Below, piece by piece: positions 5,265 to 13,878 of a stretch of DNA of 40,290 nucleotides (its first letter is position 1; the number at the start of each line of letters is the position of its first letter). The notes below the pieces were generated by a model. That model saw only the letters and a program-made list of their open reading frames with translations, made no database searches and was not told the DNA's origin. The translations under genes were made by a program, and so were the position numbers. The DNA lies in NCBI GenBank assembly GCA_024637315.1, contig JAGXFH010000081.1, positions 1-40,290 of the forward strand, given 5' to 3'. Source of the stretch: Brevirhabdus sp. GTDB taxonomy: Bacteria > Pseudomonadota > Alphaproteobacteria > Rhodobacterales > Rhodobacteraceae.

Positions 5265-7622
5265 TCATTGCAATGTGCTTTGCACCGCCTTGGCGCCGCA
5301 CAGCGAGGTCGGGGCCTGCTGGCGCAACTGGTCAATAACGCACCGGTTATGGGCCATGGTTGGCGTTTGGGCGATGCCAAGCGCGCCGCAGGTGTAATCA
5401 TCCCAGACATGGCAGGAGATCTCGTCCAGCGCGCGCTGCGACAGGATCCAGCCGAGGGTGAATTCATTCTCCTGCCGGTCCAGCCGGATGGCGCTGTGGT
5501 GCCAGTTGCTGGCGCGGCGATTTTCGCTGCGGCGCTTGGGCAATTCGCCGCGCGCCTGCCGGGTGGCCAGCATCGCGCGGATCGGCGACAGGGTTTCGCC
5601 AGCCCAGTGCGCGCGGCTGATCTCGTCATCCGAGGGCGGTTCGAAATCCAGCGCCACCAGTTCGAAGCGCACCTCGTTGCGGTAGCGCCCGAGCGCGTCG
5701 ATCAGGTCGTGCAGGGTCTCGGTGCCGGAATTCTCGTAATAGCCGCCATCGACAAGGCGCAGCTTGGTGCCGCGGCTGGTAAAGACGCTGGCGGCCGGCG
5801 TGACATAGGGAAACCGGGCGCTGATCAGCGCGGCGGCCAGCATCGACGGCGCCGGGCATTCCGGCGCAAGGTCCGGGCAGCGGATCATGTCGAGATAGGT
5901 GCGCACCGCGCGCAGGTGGTTCGGTTTGGTCAGGTCGATCGCCCTGAGCCGGCTGATCACCACGCGCTCGCCGGTATTCACGTCCGTGGTGTTGAACAGC
6001 ATCAGCGGCGAGTTGATCCGGTTGTCCTTTCGGCGCGCCTCGGCGAGCGGCAAGGCATAGGCGGCGGCGGCTTGCTGTTCGCTCAGACCATAGAGCGTCA
6101 GCGTCTCGAAGATCGCGTGCTCGAACGACCGCTGCAACGCTTCCGACCGGCTGGGAAGCACCAGGTACCGACCTGCCGGCGGGATCAGCCGTGCGGCCAG
6201 ATCGGTGAACAGCAGGCCGCCCATCAGCGGCGACAGGAAGTCGTGGCGCATGATCTCGGTGACGATGGTGGTGTGGCAGTTCAGCGTTGGCGCCTTGGGG
6301 TTGACCGCCGGGTCGCAGACGCCGCTGGAGCGCACGATCTCGAACACCGCCGCACCGACCGAGCCGCCCGAGACGCCGGAGACCGCAAAGATCCGCGCCG
6401 TGGCTGGCACCCGGTATTGCGCATCCTCCGGCATGTCGTGCATCCGGGCCAGGAACAGCGCCGTATGGGTCGCGGCATAAAGCCCGCCGCCCTGCGCCGC
6501 GACCACGTAGACCGGCGCCTCGATCCTGCCGTCGCGATCGCGCAGCGGCGCCGACCAGCGCTCGAACGCGGCGACCGGATCGCGCACCATCGCGGCGGCG
6601 GCCAGGGGCTGCTGTGGCACCAGGTGATTGTCGGTCCAGTCAAGCGCCGAGAACACCACGCCGGTCAGCGCCAGGATGCCGATCAGCGGCAGCCGCAGCT
6701 TGTCGCCGAACCGGGTCAGCGCGCTCAGAAGCGAACTGAGGCCGATGGCGAAGAGGAACAGCACCCCCGCAGGGCCGACCAGTTGCGGGATCGCGACCGG
6801 CGCGGCCAGGAAGATGCACAGCACCACCGGAGAGACGAACACCGCCACGGCGCGGAAGGCGGCGCGGTGGGTGTCGCTGGCCAGAAGCGGCGGGATCGAC
6901 AAGAGGTTCAGCACCAGCCGCCCCATCGGCAGCGCCAGCAGCACGGCCCGGGTGCGCTGTGCGCCTTCGGGCAGTTTCGGATTGTCCCTGACCAGCCAGT
7001 CCGGCGCCCGGCCAAAGACGAAGAAGATCACGATGGAGGCCATGACCATCATCACCCCCGGCAGCCCGATCAGCGGCAACAGCAGGCCATCGCCGATATC
7101 ACCGAAGGCGGCGCGGATCGAGCCGATCAGCACCCCCGCCAGCGGCAGCGACGCGGTCAGCTGCGCCAGCGGCCGGCGAAAGCGGGCCAGCTTGCCCGCC
7201 GGGTCGCGGACATGCAGCAGCCAGTCCGCGTTCATGAACAGCGCGATGTAAAGCAGGATCAGCAGCAGGAAGGCCAGAAAGTTCTGCCCGGTCACGAACG
7301 CCGCGATCATCACGCCGACATCGCCTTGCCCCATCGCGACCTCTTCGCGCAGGCGTTCGGCCATCTTGGCCAGCACCTCGTGGGTCTGCGCCGACCAGAC
7401 GAACAGCAGGAAGATCAGCACCGACACGGCCAGCGGCCAGCGGACATTGGTCAGCGCCTGGATCAGCTCATCGCAGGGCTCTCCGAGCCAGTGATGCAGC
7501 TTGCGGCAGAACGCCCTTGTGCCGCAGCGAAAGCACCAGAGATAAACACCCAGCGCCGCGGCAAGCGCCAGAAAGACAATGACCGGGGTCATGGAAACGA
7601 TGGGAGCGAAATCCGGCTGCAT
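5265..7622 (-). CDS. Polytopic membrane protein with C-terminal patatin-like phospholipase domain
   Basis: This encodes 785 residues. The N-terminal half (about 11-325) has several hydrophobic helices, for example at about 12-30, 63-77, 105-130, 185-203 and 255-300. The C-terminal half is patatin-like: an oxyanion segment AAQGGGLYAAT (about 375-385), the nucleophile elbow GVSGG with Ser418, and the second dyad residue Asp625 in DGGYYENSG. Patatins are Ser-Asp lipid acyl hydrolases; here the enzyme is probably tethered to the inner membrane. The gene ends 63 bases before the sigma factor start and might be read with it. A second in-frame ATG at 7592 is possible. The plus strand has a 786-codon open frame here, which is a GC-rich shadow. 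Confidence 0.85.
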   Translation of the reverse strand: MQPDFAPIVSMTPVIVFLALAAALGVYLWCFRCGTRAFCRKLHHWLGEPCDELIQALTNVRWPLAVSVLIFLLFVWSAQTHEVLAKMAERLREEVAMGQGDVGVMIAAFVTGQNFLAFLLLILLYIALFMNADWLLHVRDPAGKLARFRRPLAQLTASLPLAGVLIGSIRAAFGDIGDGLLLPLIGLPGVMMVMASIVIFFVFGRAPDWLVRDNPKLPEGAQRTRAVLLALPMGRLVLNLLSIPPLLASDTHRAAFRAVAVFVSPVVLCIFLAAPVAIPQLVGPAGVLFLFAIGLSSLLSALTRFGDKLRLPLIGILALTGVVFSALDWTDNHLVPQQPLAAAAMVRDPVAAFERWSAPLRDRDGRIEAPVYVVAAQGGGLYAATHTALFLARMHDMPEDAQYRVPATARIFAVSGVSGGSVGAAVFEIVRSSGVCDPAVNPKAPTLNCHTTIVTEIMRHDFLSPLMGGLLFTDLAARLIPPAGRYLVLPSRSEALQRSFEHAIFETLTLYGLSEQQAAAAYALPLAEARRKDNRINSPLMLFNTTDVNTGERVVISRLRAIDLTKPNHLRAVRTYLDMIRCPDLAPECPAPSMLAAALISARFPYVTPAASVFTSRGTKLRLVDGGYYENSGTETLHDLIDALGRYRNEVRFELVALDFEPPSDDEISRAHWAGETLSPIRAMLATRQARGELPKRRSENRRASNWHHSAIRLDRQENEFTLGWILSQRALDEISCHVWDDYTCGALGIAQTPTMAHNRCVIDQLRQQAPTSLCGAKAVQSTLQ

Positions 7623-7642
7623 GGATAATTCCCGCGGAATTT

Positions 7643-7686
7643 CCGAATTGGTGGCGATCTATGCACAAACACATAGCACAATTCGG
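7643..7686. promoter_or_regulatory. Nested palindrome upstream of the patatin gene
   Basis: CCGAATTG (7643-7650) and CAATTCGG (7679-7686) form an outer inverted repeat. CTATG (7659-7663) and CATAG (7672-7676) form an inner one. It sits 20 to 65 bases before the patatin start, where an operator or 5' leader structure would be. No binding protein can be named. Confidence 0.4.
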
Positions 7687-7746
7687 CCCCGAGAGTCAGG
7701 CCCTTGCAACCTGCGGTGGTTCAAGAGGACGCGCGCAGGTCCGGCC

Positions 7747-8985
7747 TCACTCCTTGACCGGTGGCGCGCCGCCCTGAAAATCATTGCCGTTGACATAGTC
7801 GCAGGGCGCTTCCTGCATCTCCAGATGCAGCCGGTCTCCGGCATAGGGATGCGCGCGGGCGACATCCTCGTCGAAATCGATGCCAAGGCCGGGGCCGGTG
7901 GGGGCGTGCAGGAAGCCGGCTTCCCAGCGGATCGTGTTGCGGATCAGCTTTTGATGGAAGGCGCCGCCGGTTTCGATCGTCTCGGCGATCAGCAGGTTGG
8001 GGATCGAGACGGCAAGCTGGATATTGGCGGCCCATTCGACCGGGCCGGCATAAAGGTGCGGCGCCATTTCGGCGTTGAAGACCTCGGCGATGGCGGCGAT
8101 CTTCCTGGCCTCCAGGATGCCGCCCGCCCGGCCCAGCGCCGGTTGCAGGATCTTCGCGCCGCCGGTGCGCAGAAGCGCCGCGAATTCCGCCTTGGTGGTC
8201 AGCCTTTCACCGGTCGCCACGGGGATGCGCACGGCGCGGGCCACCTCGGCGAATTCCAGCAGGTTGTCGGGCGGAATCGGCTCTTCGAACCAGAGCGGGC
8301 TGTAGGGTTCCAGCGCCTGGCCCAGCCGGATCGCGCCGGCGGTGGTGAACTGGCCATGCGTGCCGAAGAGCAGATCGGCGCGGTCGCCGACCGCTTCGCG
8401 GATCGCCTTGCAGAAGGCGACCGATTTGGTGATGTCCGACATCGCGGGCTGGTGGCCGCCATGGATCGTGTAGGGCCCCGCCGGGTCGAATTTCAGCGCC
8501 GTGAAGCCGAGATCGAGCATCGCGGCGGCGGCCTCGGCATGCAGGTCGGGCGAGGTCCAGAACGCGTCCATCGACTGGCCCGGCTGCGGGTAGAGATAGG
8601 TGTAGGAGCGCACCCGCTCGTTCATCATCCCGCCCAGAAGCGCCCAGACCGGCCGGTCGCGGTCCTTGCCAAGGATGTCCCAGCAGGCAATCTCCAGCCC
8701 CGAAAACGCGCCCATCACGGTCGGGTCGGGGCGCTGGGTGAAGCCCGAGGAATAGACCCTACGGAACATCCGCTCGATATTCTCCGGATTCTCGCCGGCC
8801 ATGTGGCGCTCGAACACATCGGTGATGACCGCCTTCATCGCCTCTGGCCCGACGGTCGAGGCGTAGCATTCGCCGTAGCCGACGATGCCGGTATCGGTGG
8901 TCAGTTTCGGAAAGATCCAGTAGCGCCCGCCCCAGCCAGGCGCCGGCGGCGCCACGACGAAAATCTCAAGCTCTTGCAGTTTCAC
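7747..8985 (-). CDS. Mandelate racemase/muconate lactonizing family (enolase superfamily) dehydratase
   Basis: This encodes 412 residues. The N-terminal capping domain covers about 1-125, and the catalytic barrel carries the KxD-type motif (LKFDP, K165 and D167), GTHGQ with H210, the metal-site segment WFEEPIPP (E234, E235) and VATGER with E260. Such enzymes remove a proton next to a carboxylate, most often to dehydrate sugar acids. The pattern resembles the ManD/galactarate or galactonate dehydratase branches more than true muconate cycloisomerases, but the substrate cannot be fixed. It is a single gene on the minus strand. The 249-base spacer upstream holds two copies of the GGATATTT element. 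Confidence 0.85.
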   Translation of the reverse strand: MKLQELEIFVVAPPAPGWGGRYWIFPKLTTDTGIVGYGECYASTVGPEAMKAVITDVFERHMAGENPENIERMFRRVYSSGFTQRPDPTVMGAFSGLEIACWDILGKDRDRPVWALLGGMMNERVRSYTYLYPQPGQSMDAFWTSPDLHAEAAAAMLDLGFTALKFDPAGPYTIHGGHQPAMSDITKSVAFCKAIREAVGDRADLLFGTHGQFTTAGAIRLGQALEPYSPLWFEEPIPPDNLLEFAEVARAVRIPVATGERLTTKAEFAALLRTGGAKILQPALGRAGGILEARKIAAIAEVFNAEMAPHLYAGPVEWAANIQLAVSIPNLLIAETIETGGAFHQKLIRNTIRWEAGFLHAPTGPGLGIDFDEDVARAHPYAGDRLHLEMQEAPCDYVNGNDFQGGAPPVKE

Positions 8986-9099
8986 CGATCCGCCTCCCCG
9001 TCGTGATCACCGTCGCGGTCGACCAAAGCACCAATCGCCGCCGCCGTCCAGAAATCGCGGCCCGTTCCGGGCCCGGATATCTGTCTGCCGCCTCGTTCC

Positions 9100-9205
9100 G
9101 AGGCGGCGTGCCTCCGGCGGGGATATTTCCGGACGAATGATGCAGCGGCCGCTGCTTTCTTTTCAGATCAAACATCCTCGCCGAAGGCAGCGCGACGCGG
9201 CGCAA
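9100..9205. repeat. Two facing copies of the GGATATTT intergenic element
   Basis: The first copy reads GCCTCCGGCGGGGATATTT at about 9110-9127, followed by CCGGACGAATGA. The second, on the opposite strand (about 9205 to 9150), reads GCCTTCGGCGAGGATGTTT followed by GATCTGAAAAGAAAGC. Related copies lie at 11660-11717 and 18525-18592. All are between transcription units. They behave like a dispersed intergenic repeat; a terminator or attenuator role is possible. Confidence 0.6.
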
Positions 9206-9234
9206 ACCCTGTCGTGACGCCGCAGGCGTCGCCG

Positions 9235-10317
9235 TCAGAAAATGATCACGTTGCGCCGTGCAGCGCCGGAGCGGGTGCTGGCGATCGCCTCGTTGATCTG
9301 GTCCAGCTTCCAGCGGCCCGAGATCAGCTCGTCCAGTTTCAGCCGCTTTTGCCGGTAGAGGTCGACCAGCCAGGGAATATCGCGCGACAGCACGACATCG
9401 CCCATCTTCGAGCCGATCATGCCCTGGCCGAGAGCCGCGATGTTCACCGGTTCATAGCTGGAGGCCTGTCCCGAATGCGGCATCCCGACCATCACCACCC
9501 TGCCGCCGGCGGCGAGGTATCTGGGGGCGTCGTCATAGACCTTGACCGCGCCGACCGTGACCAGCACCGCATCGGCGGCGCGCCCGGCGATCTCCCTGAC
9601 CTCGCGCCAGGGTTTCTCGGCGTTCGCCAGAACCCCGTCGGTGGCGCCGAAATCGCGGGCGGTCTGCAGTTTTTCCTCGGTCATGTCCACCGCGATGATC
9701 CGGCTGGCCCCGGCGATCCGCGCGCCCTGAATGGCGTTGAGGCCGACGCCGCCGGCGCCGATCACCACCACGACGTGACCGGGCCGGATGCCGGCGGCGT
9801 TCACCGCCGCCCCGACGCCGGTGATCACGCCGCAGGACAGAAGGCTGGCCGCATCCATCGGCATGTCGTCGGGGACCGCGGCAAGCTGGCTTTGATCGAC
9901 GACGACCTTCTCGGCGAATCCGCCCACGGCCATCCCGTGTTCCAGCGTGCTGCCGTCCGGCATCGACAGCGGACCCGTCGCGCGGTCATAGGGCGCGCCG
10001 CACAGGACCGGCTTGCCGCTGGCGCAGGGCGCGCAATGGCCGCAGGAGCGGATCAGCGTCGCCAGCACCGTATCGCCGACCGCGTAGCGGGTGACGCCGG
10101 GTCCGACCGCCGAAACCCGGCCCGCCGCCTCGTGGCCGTAGACCGCCGGCAGCGTGCCGCCCCAGCCGCCGTCGAGATAGGAGATGTCGGAATAGCAGAT
10201 CGCACAGGCGGCAAGATCGACCATGACCTCGCCGGGGCCGGGATCGCTGAGCGTGACCTCTTCGATCACCAGCGGTTTTGCGAAGTCGTGGCAGACGGCG
10301 GCTTTGATCTGTGGCAT
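9235..10317 (-). CDS. Zinc-dependent alcohol dehydrogenase (MDR family)
   Basis: This encodes 360 residues from the ATG at 10315-10317. It has the medium-chain dehydrogenase layout: a catalytic zinc site with C41 (ICYSD) and H62/E63 (GHEAAG), four structural-zinc cysteines C92, C95, C98 and C106, and a Rossmann nucleotide site VVVIGAGGVGLNAIQ at about 188-202. It oxidises an alcohol or reduces an aldehyde with NAD(P); the class III-like sequence does not name the substrate. It lies 29 bases downstream of the MFS transporter gene and is probably co-transcribed. Linkage to the enolase-family gene across 249 bases is weaker. Confidence 0.9.
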   Translation of the reverse strand: MPQIKAAVCHDFAKPLVIEEVTLSDPGPGEVMVDLAACAICYSDISYLDGGWGGTLPAVYGHEAAGRVSAVGPGVTRYAVGDTVLATLIRSCGHCAPCASGKPVLCGAPYDRATGPLSMPDGSTLEHGMAVGGFAEKVVVDQSQLAAVPDDMPMDAASLLSCGVITGVGAAVNAAGIRPGHVVVVIGAGGVGLNAIQGARIAGASRIIAVDMTEEKLQTARDFGATDGVLANAEKPWREVREIAGRAADAVLVTVGAVKVYDDAPRYLAAGGRVVMVGMPHSGQASSYEPVNIAALGQGMIGSKMGDVVLSRDIPWLVDLYRQKRLKLDELISGRWKLDQINEAIASTRSGAARRNVIIF

Positions 10318-10346
10318 TTTGGGTTCCTTTTTCGAGAGGCTAGGGC

Positions 10347-11558
10347 TCAGGCCATCGCTCTTGCCCGCGGACGGACGACAAGAATGAGCACGCAAACGAC
10401 CATAAGCAGGGCCGAGAGCAGAAACGGTGCGCCCGGTGCGTGGACCGGCGCGCCGTCGCGGGTGAAAAAGAAGAACACCGCCGTCATCACGATCGGCGAG
10501 ACCGACATCGCCACCGCGGCGATCGACGACAGGACACCCTGCAGTTCGCCCTGCTGATCGTCGGGCGTGGCGTTCGACATGACGCCTTGAATGGCCGGTC
10601 CGGCGACGCCGCCCACCGCCGCCATCGGCAGGCAGGCCAGCGCCCAGGGGGCCGAGCGGACCAGGCCGAAGAAGACGAATGTGCCGACCTCGAAGCCCAT
10701 CCCGTAGATCGCGGTGTTGCGCTCGCCCCACCAGCGGATCGCCGGGGCGACGGCGAAGATCATCACCAGGGTCGAACTGACGCCGTAAATGGCCAGCGAG
10801 ATGCCGATCCATTCGGGATCCCAGCCGAATCGGGCCTTGCCGAAGAACGCCCAGATCGAGGGATAGGACTGGAACGCGACGGAATAGACGAAGATCACCC
10901 ACAGATAGGGCCTCAGCCCCGGCAGGGTGCCGATGGCGCGGAACGCGGCCAGCGGATTGGCGCGGCGCCAGGTGAAGCCGCGGCGTTTTGCCGGGGCAAG
11001 GGATTCGGGCAGCACGATGCAGCCGAAGATGAAATTCGCCCCGGCGATCGCCGCCGCCGCCCAGAACGGAGCGCGCAGGTCGATCGTCGCCAAGAGCCCG
11101 CCCAGAAGCGGGCCAAGCACGAAGCCGATGCCGAACCCCGCATGGATCAGGCCGAAATTCTTCGCCCGTTCGGACGGGGTCGAGATGTCGGCCATGTAGG
11201 CGCTGGCGGTGGCATAGGTGGCGGCGGTGATGCCCGCCACGATCCGCCCGAGGATCAGCAGCCAGATCGTCTGCGCCACCGCCATCACCAGATAATCCAG
11301 CGCCATCACCGCCAGTGCGGTCAGCATCACCGGGCGGCGGCCGTAGCAGTCCGACAGATTGCCGATGACCGGGCCGAACAGGAACTGCATCAGCGCGAAG
11401 GAGGTCGCCAGCGCCCCGCCCCAGAGCGCGGACTGACCGATCGGGCGGCCGGTGACCTCTTCGATCAGGTCGGGCAGCACCGGAAAGATGATGCCGATGC
11501 CGATCGTGTCGATCGTGACCGTCAGCAGGATGAAGATCAGGGCGAGGCGATTGTGCAT
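10347..11558 (-). CDS. TetA/Bcr-type MFS efflux transporter
   Basis: This encodes 403 residues from MHNRLALIFILLTVT. Twelve hydrophobic segments are evident. The first carries TIDTIGIGIIFPVLPDLIEEV, typical of the TCR/Tet family. The loop 2-3 motif A variant GNLSDCYGRRPVML is at about 65-78. Motif C-like FGIGFVLGPLLGG is at about 135-150. Members export drugs or metabolites by proton antiport from the inner membrane. A nine-codon upstream extension starting at 11585 is less likely. No TetR-type regulator gene is next to it, so resistance is not implied. Confidence 0.88.
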   Translation of the reverse strand: MHNRLALIFILLTVTIDTIGIGIIFPVLPDLIEEVTGRPIGQSALWGGALATSFALMQFLFGPVIGNLSDCYGRRPVMLTALAVMALDYLVMAVAQTIWLLILGRIVAGITAATYATASAYMADISTPSERAKNFGLIHAGFGIGFVLGPLLGGLLATIDLRAPFWAAAAIAGANFIFGCIVLPESLAPAKRRGFTWRRANPLAAFRAIGTLPGLRPYLWVIFVYSVAFQSYPSIWAFFGKARFGWDPEWIGISLAIYGVSSTLVMIFAVAPAIRWWGERNTAIYGMGFEVGTFVFFGLVRSAPWALACLPMAAVGGVAGPAIQGVMSNATPDDQQGELQGVLSSIAAVAMSVSPIVMTAVFFFFTRDGAPVHAPGAPFLLSALLMVVCVLILVVRPRARAMA

Positions 11559-11659
11559 CGGGGGTCCGGTAACGGCAGGGGGCAAGGCCGGTTTCGCGGC
11601 ACACTAGCGGCGGGTTATCGGGTTGGGAAGGGCGCCGCGGTCGAAGAAAATGCGCGGCG

Positions 11660-11717
11660 CGCGTCGCCCGCATCGCGGTGCGCTCCGCGCGGGGATATTT
11701 TCAGGATGGAGAAGGCT
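11660..11717. repeat. GGATATTT intergenic element between the MFS gene and pcaB
   Basis: GTGCGCTCCGCGCGGGGATA (about 11681-11698) continues into TTTTCAGGATGGAGAAGG. It ends at the pcaB stop codon (11717). It matches the copies at 9100-9205 and 18525-18592 in the CTCCG..GGGATATTT core and the purine-rich tail. Confidence 0.55.
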
Positions 11718-13045
11718 CAGAGGGCGCGCGCGGCCTTGGCGAAGGCGCGGGCCTCGGCGGGGGCGAGGCCAAGCTGGGCTTCGGGGGTGAAGAGGCCGGG
11801 CGGCGCCGCTTCGGGCCATCGTGCCGCCGCCAGCGCGGCGAGCGGGGTGCCTGTCGCGGCGGCCTCCTGGCAGAGCGCCTTGACCGCCTGCTGCGCCTCG
11901 GGGCGCGGCATGATCCCGGCCAGCGCGAAGGATAACGCCTCGGCGTAGATCAGGCCGGGCCCGTCGTCGATGCCGGCGCGCATCCGGCCGGGGACGGGGT
12001 CGAGGCCCTTGGCGATTTCGGTCGCGGCGGCGAGCGCGCGGGCCGAGGCGATGCAGATCTGCGGCAGGCTCAGCCATTCCACCATCCAGGCCGCGCCATC
12101 GCGCTGCTGGCGGTGCAGGGCCGCGCCCTGGATCGCGGCGTTCAGCGCGTTGGTCTGGCGGGCCAGCGCGACAAGCAGCGAGGGCAGCACCGGGTTGGTT
12201 TTCTGCGGCATGGTCGAGGACGAGCCGCCGGTGCCGAGCGTGATTTCCTGAATGCCGGTCTGGGTCATCACCAGCAGGTCTTCGCCGATCTTTCCAAGCG
12301 TTCCGGTGACAAGCGTCAGCCAGCCGGAAAATTCGGCGACGCCGTCGCGGGTCGAATGCCAGCTTGCCTGCGGATCGCCGAGGTTCAGCGCCTGCGCCAG
12401 CGCCGCGCGTATGCCGGGGCCGTGATCGCCCATCATCGACAGCGTCCCGGCGGCGCCGGACAGCGACACCTGCAACAGGCGCGGCTTCAGCTCTGCCAGG
12501 CGGTCGAGATGGCGCAGCAGCGGCGCGCCCCAGCTTGCCGCGACCGCCCCGAAGGTCGTCGGCGTCGCCACCTGACCGTAGGTGCGGCCTGCCATCGGCA
12601 GCTCGGCATGGGCGCCGGCCAGTGTCCCGAGCGCCCTGGCAAGCGTCGTCAGCCGATCCTGCTGGATCGCCAGCAGGCGGGCCAGCCGCAGCACCAGCGC
12701 GGTATCCATGATATCCTGCGAGGTCGCGCCCCAATGCAGGTATTGCGCATGCTCGGGCGCGTTCATCGCCGCGCGGAACGCCGCGACGAAGGCGGGCACG
12801 ACCACGGCATTCTGGCCGGTGGCCTTTGACAGGGCGGCGGGGTCGATCTGCACCTCGCGGGCGGCGCGGTCGATGGCGGCGGCGGCGGTGTCGGGGATCA
12901 GCCCGTGGGCGGCCTGCGCCTTTGCCAGCGCGCCTTCGACCAGCATCATCGCGCGGATTTCGGCGCTGTCGGTGAACAGTGTGCCGACCTCTGCATCGTG
13001 GAAGAGGTCGCGGTAGAGCGCGCTGTCGATCGGGCTGGCGGGCAT
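11717..13045 (-). CDS. pcaB: 3-carboxy-cis,cis-muconate cycloisomerase
   Basis: This encodes 442 residues of the fumarase/aspartase superfamily. The family signature GSSSTMPQKTNP is present, together with HWGATSQDIMDTALVL and GRTYGQVATPTTFG. The enzyme turns beta-carboxy-cis,cis-muconate into gamma-carboxymuconolactone in protocatechuate breakdown. The ATG overlaps the stop of the cleavage-enzyme gene as TGATG, making it the last gene of the pobA-pca operon. The length matches the family. Its position after a cleavage-enzyme gene resembles Roseobacter pca clusters. Confidence 0.95.
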   Translation of the reverse strand: MPASPIDSALYRDLFHDAEVGTLFTDSAEIRAMMLVEGALAKAQAAHGLIPDTAAAAIDRAAREVQIDPAALSKATGQNAVVVPAFVAAFRAAMNAPEHAQYLHWGATSQDIMDTALVLRLARLLAIQQDRLTTLARALGTLAGAHAELPMAGRTYGQVATPTTFGAVAASWGAPLLRHLDRLAELKPRLLQVSLSGAAGTLSMMGDHGPGIRAALAQALNLGDPQASWHSTRDGVAEFSGWLTLVTGTLGKIGEDLLVMTQTGIQEITLGTGGSSSTMPQKTNPVLPSLLVALARQTNALNAAIQGAALHRQQRDGAAWMVEWLSLPQICIASARALAAATEIAKGLDPVPGRMRAGIDDGPGLIYAEALSFALAGIMPRPEAQQAVKALCQEAAATGTPLAALAAARWPEAAPPGLFTPEAQLGLAPAEARAFAKAARAL

Positions 13046-13878
13046 CAGCCGGCGGACCTGAGCCCGAGGATGTCGCGGGCCTGCATCCAGGTGGCGACAG
13101 GGCGGTCGTATCTGGCGCAGAGGTCGGCCGCGCGCTTGACCAGCGCGGCATTCGAGGGCGCCAGGGTGTCGCGGTCCAGGCGCATGTTGTCTTCCAGCCC
13201 GGTGCGGGTATGGCCGCCCGCCGCGATCGACCATTCGTTGACCTTGATCTGCGCCGGGCCGACCCCCGCGCCGCACCACTGGGCGTCCGGCGCGATGCGG
13301 TTCACCGTCCTGACGTAGAAGTCGAACACCTCCTTGTCGGCGGGCATCGCGTTCTTCACGTTCATCACGAACTGGATGTAGAGCGGTTTGTTCAGCCGCC
13401 CGTCCTCGCTCATCTTCACCGCCTGAAAGATGTGTGACAGATCAAAGGCCTCGATCTCAGGCTTCACGTCATACTTCAACATTTCCGAGGCCAGCCAGTC
13501 GACCAGATCGGGCGGGTTCTCGTAGACGCGGGTCGGGAAATTGTTCGAGCCCACGGAAAGCGAAGCCATGTCGGGGCGCAGCGGCAGCATGCCGCCGCGT
13601 TCATGCCCGGCACCGGACCGCCCGCCGGTCGAAAGCTGCACGATCATGCCGGGGCAGTGCTTTTCGATGCCGTCCTTCAGCGCCGCGAACCGTTCGGGGT
13701 CCGAGGTCGGGGTGCCGTCCTCCTGCCGGACGTGGCAATGCGCGATGCTGGCGCCGGCCTCGAACGCCGCATGGGTCGATTCGATCTGTTCGGCGACGGT
13801 GATCGGTACGGCGGGGTTGTTTTCCTTGCGCGGAACCGATCCGGTGATGGCGACGCAGATGATGCACGGATTGGTCAT
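13045..13878 (-). CDS. Beta-keto acid cleavage enzyme (BKACE, DUF849)
   Basis: This encodes 277 residues. The zinc-site residues of the family are visible: H47 and H49 in AHCHVR, and E229 in TGLEDN. GGRSG and LSVGSNNFP are also typical. BKACE enzymes react a beta-keto acid with acetyl-CoA to give acetoacetate and a new acyl-CoA; the founding member cleaves 3-keto-5-aminohexanoate. The gene sits inside the pca operon, coupled by ATGA upstream and TGATG downstream. Its natural substrate here may be beta-ketoadipate, giving succinyl-CoA and acetoacetate and replacing PcaIJ and PcaF. That substrate is inference from context. Confidence 0.92.
   Translation of the reverse strand: MTNPCIICVAITGSVPRKENNPAVPITVAEQIESTHAAFEAGASIAHCHVRQEDGTPTSDPERFAALKDGIEKHCPGMIVQLSTGGRSGAGHERGGMLPLRPDMASLSVGSNNFPTRVYENPPDLVDWLASEMLKYDVKPEIEAFDLSHIFQAVKMSEDGRLNKPLYIQFVMNVKNAMPADKEVFDFYVRTVNRIAPDAQWCGAGVGPAQIKVNEWSIAAGGHTRTGLEDNMRLDRDTLAPSNAALVKRAADLCARYDRPVATWMQARDILGLRSAG

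Noticed and set aside
5268-7628. A 786-codon open frame on the plus strand opposite the patatin gene
   Set aside because: It mirrors the patatin gene, has no family motif, and is rich in Arg, Gln, Asp and His as expected from the antisense frame of a GC-rich gene.
7747-8985. Muconate cycloisomerase linked to the pca operon
   Set aside because: It belongs to the same superfamily, but its catalytic pattern fits sugar-acid dehydratases better, and it is separated from the pca operon by two unrelated genes.
10347-11558. Antibiotic resistance pump (TetA) as a firm call
   Set aside because: The TCR/Tet family pattern is present, but no regulator or resistance context supports a drug substrate.
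9214-11948. Long plus-strand frames opposite the alcohol dehydrogenase, MFS and pcaB genes
   Set aside because: Low-complexity Arg/Gln/Asp-rich translations without motifs; the minus-strand genes explain the region.
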